From Saprolegnia diclina VS20 (lineage: Eukaryota > Oomycota > Saprolegniomycetes > Saprolegniales > Saprolegniaceae): a stretch of DNA of 44,110 bases. The stretch is from contig NW_008246072.1 of the NCBI RefSeq assembly GCF_000281045.1, positions 1,213,633-1,257,742 on the forward strand. The letters run 5' to 3'. Of the stretch, positions 1 through 9,936 are shown one piece after another (position 1 is the stretch's first letter; each line of letters starts with the position of its first letter). Position numbers and translations under genes: made by a program. The notes below the pieces were generated by a model. That model saw nothing but the letters and a program-made list of their open reading frames with translations, was not told the origin of the DNA and ran no database searches.

Positions 1-201
1 CTTCTTCGATGGCTCGTTCGACGAGATTCTCTGCCAGACTTTAGACAGCAGATCCTTACAAGGTTTCGTTAGTTCGTTCATTGGATCTCATGCAGCGGGT
101 TGGAGGCAGCACAAGGACTTTTGCTAGGCTTGCACGCGGGAGAGTCTTGGTCACTGGCGCAAACCCGATCCACGAGTGCTTGGCCACTCAAGGAGCGCTA
201 A

Positions 202-396
202 CTTATTCGCCGCCAAAAGCTCCGGTTTGACACCGAAGCCAAGGTGGAGATGCTCTGCATCGACCAGCGGTCGATCTGCGACGCCAAGGTGCTTCGCGCC
301 CGAGGCCAGAAGGACATTGCGGCGGCCGCGGCGTCGGCCATGGCCACCAAGCTGCGCAACGACGCGATAGTGACGCTGCGCACACCTTTTGGTTGA
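202..396 (+). pseudogene. 3' fragment of an SPFH-type gene
   Basis: Read on the plus strand from 202 to the TGA at 394-396, this stretch gives a helical, Ala- and Lys-rich peptide (it includes AKVEMLCIDQRS, DAKVLRARGQKDIAAAAASA and MATKLRNDAIVTL) like the coiled-coil tail that follows the band 7 domain in SPFH proteins. It has no start of its own, because an in-frame stop lies just upstream at 199. It abuts, in opposite orientation, the front half of an SPFH gene on the minus strand. I infer the tail of a broken gene copy left by an inversion. It could instead be the last exon of a gene that begins outside the window. Confidence 0.45.
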
Positions 397-935
397 GGTC
401 CTTCTTCCTGCCACTTGCAAACACCTCGCGGAGGTCGTCGACTTGGTCATGGCGCACCGAGTGCACGAGGCGGATCGCCTCCTCAGTGATCTGCGAGATG
501 AGCTCGTTGAACCCGAGGAGGTAGATAAACTTGACGGCGTCGTCCACCTGGAAGTTGATCGAGATGTCAATGTCGTTCATGACGTTGTCGGACGTCGCGC
601 AGCGCTGGACCGGCGCCGAGTACGTTACCGCGTGGTTGGTGACGATGTGCGAGACGCGGTAGTACGACGGCCAAAACATGTTGAGACCGGGCTCGAGGAT
701 CCCCGCATGCGCATTTTTGGTAGAGCACCCACATCTTGAATGGGGCATCGAGAAGGTGCGGGTACTTGCGCACAAGCACGAGCGGGATGCTGATGTCGTT
801 GGTCTTGGCGTGCTCGGCCTGCATGTGCTTGCGGATCGTTTTTGGACGACGATGCTGAGCTGCTTGGAGCCTTGCTTGGTGAAAGATGAAATGGGATCTC
901 GAAGATGCCAGGACTTGTGGGCCCGTTGGGCATGG
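385..935 (-). pseudogene. Broken SPFH/band 7 gene copy (front half)
   Basis: The minus strand encodes a clear band 7 segment containing GILEPGLNMFWPSYYRV, VTYSAPVQRCATSDNV and DISINFQVDDAVKFIYLLG, ending near DLREVFASGRKKDLNQK. It aligns block by block with the intact SPFH gene at 1690-3189 (for example GFHMASIFTKVAYLV and VVFNTPVKGCKTADNV). The similarity stops near 385, where a plus-strand SPFH-like tail begins. Further 5' the likely coding text changes frame at least twice (near 725 and near 835) without plausible splice sites, so I call it a pseudogene. A spliced, working gene with unusual introns is less likely. The homology is secure; the degree of decay is inferred. Confidence 0.6.
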
Positions 936-1135
936 ACAGAGGCAGTGCCAGTGGACATTGTAGTGACGCTGTTTTGTACTACTCTATTTTGTGTACATGT
1001 AGTTGAAGGAACGAGCGGGAATGACTCTCGCGTATGTGACCGCCTGAATCGCATTATTTTACTTGGATTTTGTATGCGAAGGAGTCCACTTGGCGATTTC
1101 TTCGACTCGTCAGCATGTCCAGCACCGTGGTGCAT

Positions 1136-1689
1136 CGACGAATCACGAGTACTGCAAATACCCCTTCTTCCTTTCTAGACAGCATAAGACGCTGGGCTCT
1201 TGCAGTGGGACAAAGCTCTTGCGTGCATATGAGCAAGGGTCCCTTGATATGAGCTAGGGTTGTGGCTTCGTGAAGCTCTGGCAACGAACCATCCAGGAGT
1301 TTCCCGCGTGTCACACACGGAAAAGGGGCACGTTGAAATTTATATCTGGAGTCGAAGCTACTGTGCGCATCGACAAATTTTATCGACGACGGGTTCGAAG
1401 CGACGACCGGGTTCCTTGCGTATCTCTGCGGCTTTCTGAGTTTCTGAGTGACGTGTGATCTCGATCCAAGATTCTAACCGCTGATACGACAAGCGAAAAC
1501 AGATGTGTTGTTGCTGGCGTATGTGTCCAACGCCGGACTCCAAAGCTCCACTGGACCCTTGCGACAACGTCGAGAACTTGGGATAGACTCACTTCAACGT
1601 CGAGAGCTCAGAGTACATGCACGACGTGGTAGCGCGTTTTGAACCTGGAGGACAAACTCCACCCTCAGTTTCCAATTTCATTTGTGAAC
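1136..1689. other. Spacer upstream of the SPFH gene
   Basis: This stretch of about 550 bp holds no ORF that looks like protein in either direction. It should contain the promoter of the SPFH gene that starts at 1690. I see no repeat or RNA gene in it. Confidence 0.4.
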
Positions 1690-3189
1690 ATGACAACGTC
1701 CGAGAGCAAGGCCAAGGCCCAGACGCACCTTCTCTACGACACGATTTGGCGCGTCGACAAGGCCAACGAGCGCTTTGGCTCGTGCAAGGACGGCAAGACG
1801 ATTTTGATTCTGCAGCCCGGCCGGAGCCCGATCAAGCCCTACATTCGCATCCCCGAAGGCATGTACGCGATCGTCCAGCGCTACGGCAAGGACCTCGACT
1901 ACGAGCACCCAGACGGGCGTCACAGCCCGCTGTGGCCAGCGGGGTTTCACATGGCGTCCATCTTTACCAAGGTCGCGTACCTCGTCACCAAGCAAAACGT
2001 AGTCTTCAACACGCCCGTCAAAGGCTGCAAGACCGCCGATAACGTCACCGTCCACATCGACATGTGTCTCGTGTTTCGCATCATGGGCGACGAAGCCAAG
2101 GGCGAAGACCCAGCGCTCGTCAAGCGGTTCGTGTACGAGCTGGGGCCGCAGGGACTCGAAACGCAGCTGCGCAACGCCCAAGAGGAAGCCGTGCGCGCGC
2201 TTGCGCGAAGCGTCGAGCACACCGAGGTCTACTCGCTCCGCGACGGCACGGTCAAGGAACGTATGGAGAACTCGCTTCAGACGCAGCCATCGGCGCCCAT
2301 TGACGACTTGCTGTTTGATGAGGAAGAGACCAAGACGACGGACGAGACTCCCGTGCTCGCAATGCCCGTCAAGTACCTCCAAGTCGAAGGCGCGTCCGAC
2401 GTGCCGGCAGCCAAGGTGCTCTACAGCGTCACGGAGGACATCAAGCACAACCTCAACACGCAGTTCAACCCGTATGGCGTCGAGATCTCGTCGGTTGCGA
2501 TCACCAACGTCTTTTTGCCGCCGAATTTCGAGACGCAAATGGAGGAGAAGACGACGTACCAGAGCGCGATCAAGGAGCAAACGATGAAGCAGATGAGCGA
2601 CATGCAGCTGCTCCAGTACAAGGAAGAGATCGACACGACCAAGCTCTCCAAGCGCATGCGCCGCATGGAGGAGACCGAGGCGGGCAGTCGCCAGTGCGCC
2701 GAGATCCAAAAAACCATCGACGTCATTAAGGCCGACACGAAGCTTCTCGAGGCGCAGATCAAGCAGGAGCAGAGCGTCCGCTGCGCCAAGATCGTCGCCG
2801 ACGCCGACCTCGCGATCGCCAAGATTGCCGCCACGACTGAGATGATCCAGACCGAGATCCAGGCTGCGTGCGATGCCGACGTGATGCAGATATACGCTGA
2901 GCGTGACGCGCTCCAGCTCAAGATGAAGGCTGACGTCGACCGACTTCGCGCACTGGGCGAGGCCCGCGTCCAGGAGATCCTCGCCGAAGCCGAGGGTGCG
3001 GCGGCGACCAAGCTCGAGCACCAGCGCGCGTTCTTGCTAAAAATGCAGCGTCTCGATGTGACAAGCGCAATGGCTGCCAACAAGGACGTTGTGATTGCTG
3101 GCGACGGCAACAAGAACCTGCTTGCCGACGTCTTTGTCGCGCACCAAAAGACCAATCTGCTCCTCAACCTCCCAGGCATCTCGGCGTAG
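1690..3189 (+). CDS. SPFH/band 7 domain protein
   Basis: A single uninterrupted frame encodes about 499 residues. The N-terminal half is a band 7 (SPFH) domain, with GMYAIVQRYGKDLDYEHP, a VFNTPVKGCKTADNVTV strand pair and HIDMCLVFRIMGDEAKGED. Residues from about 285 onward are a long charged coiled coil (KMRRMEETEAG, KADTKLLEAQIKQEQ), followed by an Ala/Glu stretch (EARVQEILAEAEGAAATKL) typical of SPFH oligomerisation. SPFH proteins form large ring or cage assemblies on membranes; the membrane served here is unknown and no transmembrane helix is evident. The frame is open back to an ATG at 1639; I chose 1690 because the intervening 17 residues look unlike coding sequence. A broken paralogue lies just upstream. 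Low Leu/Gly membrane character argues against prohibitin or stomatin. Confidence 0.85.
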   Translation: MTTSESKAKAQTHLLYDTIWRVDKANERFGSCKDGKTILILQPGRSPIKPYIRIPEGMYAIVQRYGKDLDYEHPDGRHSPLWPAGFHMASIFTKVAYLVTKQNVVFNTPVKGCKTADNVTVHIDMCLVFRIMGDEAKGEDPALVKRFVYELGPQGLETQLRNAQEEAVRALARSVEHTEVYSLRDGTVKERMENSLQTQPSAPIDDLLFDEEETKTTDETPVLAMPVKYLQVEGASDVPAAKVLYSVTEDIKHNLNTQFNPYGVEISSVAITNVFLPPNFETQMEEKTTYQSAIKEQTMKQMSDMQLLQYKEEIDTTKLSKRMRRMEETEAGSRQCAEIQKTIDVIKADTKLLEAQIKQEQSVRCAKIVADADLAIAKIAATTEMIQTEIQAACDADVMQIYAERDALQLKMKADVDRLRALGEARVQEILAEAEGAAATKLEHQRAFLLKMQRLDVTSAMAANKDVVIAGDGNKNLLADVFVAHQKTNLLLNLPGISA

Positions 3190-3480
3190 CTGAATGATAA
3201 CTCTTTTATGTTCTTTGATTGGTTGGATCGAGAGTATCGACTTGACAATATGAAGCGCCTTGATCTGCATTGCGTCAGATCTCTTTATGGAGCTTGACGA
3301 TGCCAGAGCATATTTGTTAAACCGTCGACCATCTCGCACTGCGTCTTCTACTTCACAGAGTTGCTTTACCCGATTACGTAGAAGAGCCAGGTTGCAAGTT
3401 GAAATGGGCGGAAAAGCTCTCGCATCACCCTTTATCGCTTCCTGATACCCGTCGCGCTGCCTCTTTAGTTGAAGAAACGT

Positions 3481-3759
3481 ATGTCATCCCACACGACGAT
3501 ATTAAGCAAGCTAATGCTTGAGAAGCTGCTGCGCAAGACGAACCGCTACCTCGCGCACTTTTCGACGCCAGAAAAACTCGCGAATCCCAAGATGCGTGCC
3601 ACGCTCATTGCGCTGAAGCGTTTCCGGGATGACATTGTTTGCACGCGTCTGGCGCGCACCTTCTCGGAACGTGCGCACTACTACCGTGGCCTCGCCGATT
3701 GCATCCGCCGCCTCAAGTGGCTCTCACCTGCGTATCGATGCGCAAGACTTACGCGATAA
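3481..3759 (+). CDS. Small basic helical protein, unknown
   Basis: An ATG-started frame of about 92 residues (an ATG-less extension to 3469 adds four codons). The product is strongly basic and predicted helical, with KLMLEKLLRKTNRYLAHFS, MRATLIALKRFRDDIV and YYRGLADCIRRLKWLS. Codon third positions in 3520-3720 favour G/C as in neighbouring genes, which supports coding. I do not recognise the family. It may be only one exon of a longer gene, since the sequence after 3730 includes a GTATCG that could act as a donor. Its role is unknown. Confidence 0.4.
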   Translation: MSSHTTILSKLMLEKLLRKTNRYLAHFSTPEKLANPKMRATLIALKRFRDDIVCTRLARTFSERAHYYRGLADCIRRLKWLSPAYRCARLTR

Positions 3760-4251
3760 TGTAATATCAGTATTCCTGGCGTTAAGAAGGTCGGCACATA
3801 AAATGACCAAACCTGGTGCCCCACGAATGACGATTGTGCGATATCAGGGCTGAATACGAGACGTTAGCGTGGATTTTCACGTGTAGAGACGTTGTGGTAG
3901 CGAGACCGAACGAACATCTTCGCTCGCATCAGCAGCGTCTTGCCCCCTTGTCGTCGATGCTGGCGGCCTGGGTCAAAGCTTACGCCCGCGGCTGTGGACC
4001 CAAACACTATTGCAAACACACAGTTCAGGACCACTTTATCGCAGTCTGTTCGTACTTGAGATTTTGTCGACACCGCCGCCTCGCATGCCAAGCGGCAATG
4101 TCGATGCTACGAGGCCGGCCAATCCAACGCCTCAGACTCGATTTCATACAGAATCCCACACGCTGTTGAAAACACTGTTTATCGGGAAATCCTGGCGGGT
4201 CGAAAGGCCGTAGTCGATGGGAGTGGACCCATCACGACCGACTGACTGACG
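3760..4251. other. Spacer without a convincing gene
   Basis: Short frames exist on both strands, but none shows domain character or steady codon bias. The last part before 4252 should contain the promoter of the coiled-coil/C2 gene. I see no repeat or RNA gene. Confidence 0.35.
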
Positions 4252-7055
4252 ATGCCAAGTGCGACAACTGCGCCGATCCACGCCCAGCACCTCGTACCAT
4301 TCGTTATGCCGTCGCTTTGCCTCCTATTGGCCATCACCATGTAGAGCGCCGAGAAGGACCTGCTCGTCACGCGCCTCCAGCACGAGCTCACGGCAATCAA
4401 GCAAAAGCTCGTCGAGCAGGTGAGCTCCGTTTGCACGACCACGACCTTGGAACCAGCGGCCGATAGAGCGAAGAGCTCGTCCAAGTCCGGTCGAGCAACC
4501 TCAAGCTCCAAGAAATGCTCAAGAAGAAGGAAAAGGACGTACGTGGCTCTGTCGCACCCCGCTAGCCATTGTCGCACCCTCGTAGTTGCAAAACGTGTTT
4601 GCAGTCATGCGCGAGGGCAACACCCAAGGCGCTGCCAAGCGTCGAAAAGAAATCACCGACCGCCTCGTCAATGAGCTCCAGCAAAAAGCACGAGCTCGCG
4701 CCTTCCCCGTTTGGAGTTCATAGGCTCAGTAGGCGCACAACGCTGAGGCGCTCGCACAGACCCGCAAAGTGGAGCTCGACGAGCTTAAGTACAGCTGGTA
4801 TCTACCAAGTCGTTTCAGCGATAGAGGTCATGAGGTCAATGACGTTAGCAAGTCCCTCCGACTACAAGAGCTACATATGCAGGCCCAAGAGTACTATAAA
4901 GAAGTCCAGCGGCTGCGAGACGCACTTGCTGCGCAGCCAGCGACTGTGCCGTCGCCTCGGTACTCCGTTTCGCGAGGTACCATTCTCATGCCGAGGTAGG
5001 AAGGAGACGCGATTGCAAGCCAACAACGTTGAGCCCGAAACGACGTCGCCTGCACCCAAGAAGGAACCATTGCCGCTGCCGATAGCTCTGCCCAAGGTAG
5101 TCGAGAGTCCAGAGCAAATGATATTGATGGGTCTGGAGGCCGATGTCTCGGCGTCGAAATTCGTCAAGCGCAAGAAGCAAGCCATCATCGAAGCCGAGTA
5201 TCGGCGGCAGTGCCGCATTGCCGAGCTCGCTGCACAGTGCGAGATGGAAGAGAACATTCCGCGACAAGCCAAAAGACTGGCCAAGCAAGCTGCAATCGAA
5301 GCAGCTGCGCGGGAGCCCCCCAAGCTGATCGAAACGCCACCAATTGAGCTCAAGCTCCAGGTGAATCCTCCCATCGTCACCATTGCGAAACCAGAGGTAC
5401 CATAAGAATGCACCTTCGCAGCGCCACCGGTGTTGTAGGTCCTTCCCACCGAGCCACCGAACTGTCTTCAACCTAATGCCTGGACATGTCCTGTCTGCTT
5501 GAGCAGCACCAACCCATGGTCGACCATGTGCGGGACCTGTGGGACGGCCCGTCCATCGACCGAAGTCAACACGCCAGTGTTGTGCTCCATTTGCAGTCAC
5601 CGACCGGCTACCCACTGCCGCGAGTGTGCTGCACCCATGGTCTCGACCGCGGTTGAGCCACCGTGGCTGGTGCAACCGCCGTCACCGCACATCAAGCCAG
5701 CGCAGGCGTCTCTTCTCGCGTCGTCCATTGAAGTCTCACAGCGTACGTATGACGCGTTGCTCGTCACGATCGAGAGTGCGCGGGGCTTGTACGATGCACA
5801 GTGGGTCGGGAAGCAAGACCCGTACTGCTTGGTCACATGCGGCGACATGTCGTTCCGGACTAGAACCCACGACGACGGCGGGCGAGACCCTGTGTGGCAC
5901 CAAGAGCTCACGTTCCCCCCTCACTGCCTCAACGCCCCTTTGGCGATCGAGATTAAGGACGAAAACTACCTGCACCACGACGGCTACATCGGCTGCTGTG
6001 AGCTTCCACCGACCGCGTGGCAACTGGCCGATGTCGCCAACGTCTGGCTACCTGTGCAGCACCATGACGCACGCGTCGGCGAGCTCTGCGTCTCGATTCG
6101 AAAGCAGCTGGCAGCACCGACACAAGAGCCAAACGTTCAAAGCCAGAGTGTTGTCGAAGATACCGCTACCGACGACTATGCAGAAGACTCGAGTGCTGTG
6201 GTAGAGGTCGCCCGAAACGTGACGTCGTCACCGAGAGACCTCATTGCCGACTCGATGGAAAAATACATTGCTATAGTCGTCAAGGAGGAGGCGCCTCTCG
6301 AAGAGCTTGTCGACGACATGTCAGACGACAATGTGATCGCTGCGCCAGAGATGGCAGTGACGCTTGCGGACGAAGAAGACATTGTGGATGACGATGACGA
6401 CGACGATGAGGCGAAGCCCGTCGACGATCATCTGGGCGATGCCAACATGGTAATGAGAGCCAATGACAGCGATAGCTCGGGTGTCGCCCCGGAGCCTCCC
6501 CTACGAGATGAGTCGACTGGTCCTGCCACTGAACCCCAAGGAATAGAGACGATCGACGCGTTACCAGCGGAAGACGAGACGTCGTTCAACATGCAAGAGG
6601 AAACGACGACGACGTTGCTCGCACAAGGAGAAGCGACAGAGGATCTCGTCTCTCCGACTGCCGCTGACAACGTGGCGGAGGCAGTCACCAACGAAGACTC
6701 GAGTAAAACCACCCCTGTCAAGGCAGCCGAAACACATGCGCAACCAGCCGCTATCATCGCGAGCCAAAGCACCGAGCACGGTGACGGTGTCGAGTTGCCA
6801 ACGAGGGCAATTCCGATGCAGCTGTCAACGCCGACACTGACCACTGCAATGTCTGAGCCAGTGCCCTCCGATCCGCCAGCTGCCACGCTAGATTCAACGA
6901 CACACTTCGAGTCGGTGACCACACCAGATCCTACACCCGAACCATCGACCCTACCAGAACTAGCGACCACACCAGAGTCGACGGCCACACCAGAGCCTAC
7001 GTACGAGACGACAGCTGCCCTCGACGACGACACGGGCAACGCAGAAGACGGATGA
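4252..7055 (+). CDS. Coiled coil, RanBP2 zinc finger and C2 domain protein
   Basis: My exon chain is 4252-4293, 4345-4419, 4467-4538, 4586-4687, 4733-4797, 4849-4959, 5000-5396 and 5439-7055. It keeps one frame throughout and gives about 826 residues. Exons 2-6 form a coiled coil (LLVTRLQHELTAIKQKLVEQ). Exon 7 is charged and helical. Exon 8 opens with a RanBP2-type finger (WTCPVC, then NPWSTMCGTC) and a second pair of CxxC motifs (CSIC, CREC). A C2 domain follows (TYDALLVTIESARGLYDA, KQDPYCLVTC, DPVWHQELTF), with several Asp residues placed for calcium. The tail is acidic and Thr/Pro-rich, with a run of eight Asp. C2 domains bind phospholipid, often with calcium; RanBP2 fingers bind ubiquitin or RNA. 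The intron at 4688-4732 begins GC rather than GT. Function is inferred from domains only. Confidence 0.75.
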
Positions 7056-7078
7056 CGAAGAGTAAGAGCTTCTGGTTG

Positions 7079-8888
7079 TCAGATGGGGTCTTGGCGAGGC
7101 TTATTGGAGCTGCGCGGCGCTGCTAACGCGCCGCAGGCCGTCGGCTCGGAAGGGTTGGGCGGCTGGATGAGCACAAAAGTCGTCGGGTGGTCGGGCGGTG
7201 GCGGTGGCAAAATGGTGTCGGAAGGCGCCAGCAAAAACTCGTGGTAGAAGCGCCGAACGCGGAAGCGATACCCGAGGTGCAGACAAAGGAGCGTAAAAAT
7301 ACCGTGGTCCGCGATAAAGTGGGGAATTGGCATCCAATTCAGCTGATTGTTGACCCACAAGAGCGGAAAATACGTGAAAAAAACCACCGGCAGCGCATGA
7401 AACACCTACTCCCAAGTATCAATCTGTCAACTCGAAAGTCAAGGGTACCCTTAGCTTTTCCATGATGGGGGTCGTGTCCGGGTCGATATGGAGCCGCACT
7501 TGCATCTCAAAGGTCAAGTTGCGGAGGCGCTTGACGTGGCGCCGAGCGTGGCTATAGTTGCTACATTGATACGATCAAAACAAAATGCGTCCTCTGTATA
7601 ACTACCTAAACATGAGGTAGCAAGCCACGCTCCACTGGATCTGTTGCAAGACGCCAGGTCCACTCGCCGTGTTCGAGTAGAGCGACGCGTTGCGGCAGAT
7701 GGTCCAGAACATCACAAACGTCCAGTCGAGCGAGATCCACGTCGGGTTCTCAAGGCCATTTTGCGTCACTTGGTAGCCGTCGGCGAGCATCAAGACGAGT
7801 TGGACCTACCGTTTTCATGATACCCTAGCCCCAGAGATACATTTTACGGTGAAGCAGCGGCAGAGGAACTGCAAGAAGAGCGCGCCAACGACCGAGTAGC
7901 CAAACTGGAGAAAGATCTGAATCGGCGCCAGTGGACTGGCGAACGTCACGCACGACAGCAGCGCGTACGCAGTCTACAGACTCTAATTCAACACGCAGAA
8001 ATATGAAATCTAACTACCTCCATGAGAGCGATGATGGCAAAGAGATAGTGCAGGCGAATGCACAGATACGGCTTCTTGAGCAGCGGCACGACCCAGAGCA
8101 GCGTCAGAACAATCCACAGCGCCGCGTACGCCATGTAAAAGCTCAGCAAGTCCGCAACGCTGTCGCCCAGACACCGGCCGTCACCGTCGCACATGGCGAT
8201 GTCGATCTGGCCCGTGATATTGGGCGCAATCGTCGGCGACACTATGCAGTTGCTTCTCGCGTCCTCATCAGCCGCCGGCATGTCCGGGCACGCAAAGCAC
8301 GTCGTATTCAGACCCGTCGCGTTCTTCATACAGGACGGCAGCCAGCCTACGAAGCTTAGATGGGCGATGCTTGATATACTGAGTATTCGATACCATGGGT
8401 GCCCCCGAGGGCTTCGCACGCGTCCAAAAAGATAAACTTGGGACCCGCGGACGCCTCCGAAACGCGGATGTGGAGGTATGTGATCGTGTGGTACTGGGTC
8501 GACGTCTGGTTATCTACGATTTTGAGATTCCATTTTGTGATTTTGAGATGTTGAGATTTGTCATACAGAGGCTCACAAAGCTCGACTGCCGTAGCGGAAA
8601 CGTGCGGCACCCGGCGGCCGTGCCGAGCGTTCGGTTGACACAGTAGGTGTCGCCAAAGACCATCTCGTCGCAGAGCAAGAGGTACATCATGGTGCGGCCT
8701 TGGACGACACCGGGCGTCGCTTGAAGCGTCACATCGAGGTACACGACAGCCTCGCCGCCACGTGTAAAGTTGAAGATGTCAACCAGCGGGACGTGGTCCG
8801 AGCTCGACTGCACGACGTACGGCTGCGTGAACTCGATGCCGGTCACGAGCTTGAGCAGGACGCTTGTCAACAGCAGCAACAACATCAT
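7079..8888 (-). CDS. Seven-transmembrane protein, ITR/GPR180-TMEM145-like
   Basis: Seven minus-strand exons (8888-8567, 8513-8394, 8346-8018, 7973-7848, 7805-7606, 7560-7449, 7405-7079) join in frame to about 511 residues. A signal peptide (MMLLLLLTSVLLKLVTG) precedes a lumenal domain with several N-glycosylation motifs and cysteines (CPDMPAADE, CDGDGRC). A multi-pass membrane region follows: YMAYAALWIVLTLLWVV, RLHYLFAIIALMEV, IQIFLQFGYSVVGALFL and LVLMLADGYQVTQ. The LLxxAxGYxxTx motif and the lumenal-domain-plus-seven-helix plan resemble the intimal-thickness-related receptor family (GPR180/TMEM145). Such proteins act in the secretory pathway or at the cell surface; the ligand is unknown. 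The stop lies 23 bp from the stop of the convergent C2 gene. The gene model is firm; the family name is less so. Confidence 0.65.
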
Positions 8889-9219
8889 TTTGCCAATATG
8901 GGTACGAATTAGGAGCTAAATATGGCCTCGGCCAGCGTATTGGCGCGTAAAAATACGGGTGCGGTTTGAAAAACGAAGAGATATTTTGTTTGTGGCATAT
9001 GCCGAAGATACGCCGTCGACACAGCGCACGCCAAGCGCGCGACATGGCTTTAACACTCCTGGATGCTGGATGCGACAGAGATACATATGAGGCAGCGCAC
9101 GTTGGACCTGGCGCCAAAGTACGTTAATAGCTCAATGGCTCTATTGCGTGGTCCGACGTGGTGGTGTGGGTTTAAAAGTGGCATTGGTGCCGAATCCGCC
9201 CACGAAATCCAGTGCGAGG
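8889..9219. promoter_or_regulatory. Divergent promoter region
   Basis: About 330 bp separate the start of the minus-strand membrane protein gene (8888) from the start of the plus-strand MDP-1 gene (9220). It contains AT-rich patches (for example near 8945-8990) but no ORF or repeat that I trust. It presumably serves both genes. Confidence 0.4.
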
Positions 9220-9871
9220 ATGAGCGATGGCAGCGAGCCGGCCCGATGGGCCAAGATCCCCAAGCTCATCGTGTTTGATCTCGACTTTACGCTGTGGTAC
9301 CCCGAGATGTATGAGCTTGCGGGCGCGCCCTTCCTCCGCAACAAGGCTGGCGTCGTCTCGGCCCGCGACGGCGAAGAGGTCTATCTCTTCGACGACGTCC
9401 ATGCTGTCCTCGACGAAATCGCGACTGCGCCCGCGTTTGCCAGCACCGAGGTCGCTGTGGCCTCGAGCACCACGTACCCGCACTGGGCGCGCGACTGCAT
9501 GGGCCTTATCCAAGTCCGAACCGACGAGGTAGCACATCTCCCATCGCCCACTTCTTGAGGCTAGCGTAAACCAGGCGAAGAAGCCCAAGGGCAAGAAGCC
9601 GACATCGCCACGCGTGCTCCACAGCTTCATCGACTACCAAGCGATTTACCCCAAGAACAAGCAAGTGCATTTCAAGCAGCTCCACGAAGAGTCGGGCGTC
9701 GCGTACGAAGACATGCTCTTCTTCGACAACGAGCATTACAACATCGTCAACGTCCAGCAGCTCGGCGTCATTTGCGCCTACTGCCCTGACGGTCTCAACC
9801 TCGCCGTATGGAAGGAGGGCATGGAGCGGTTCCAGACCAAGGCCGCGCTCGACGCTACCTCCGACTACTAG
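9220..9871 (+). CDS. MDP1: Magnesium-dependent phosphatase 1 (HAD family)
   Basis: Two exons, 9220-9528 and 9575-9871, join in phase 0 to give about 201 residues. The first HAD motif reads LIVFDLDFTLWYPEMYE, with the paired catalytic aspartates followed by TLW, the signature of MDP-1. Motif II is the VAVASSTTYPHWARD region. The DMLFFDNEHYNIVNV block matches the third motif of the family, whose acidic residues bind magnesium. MDP-1 enzymes are small cytosolic phosphatases that act on sugar phosphates and on glycated or tyrosine phosphates; the true substrate here is unknown. The frame is open upstream to 9148, but 9220 is the first ATG. The stop is 65 bp from the stop of the convergent RFC5 gene. 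Confidence 0.88.
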
Positions 9872-9936
9872 ACTACATGAAGCGAAACTAAGAAAGCAAG
9901 TACAGAATGCTTTAGTAGATAGAGTACACCGCCTTC

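Noticed and set aside
1678-3021. A 447-residue minus-strand frame rich in Leu, Arg and His opposite the SPFH gene
   Set aside because: It is the antisense shadow of the SPFH gene: composition follows the G/C third positions of the real frame, and it has no domain.
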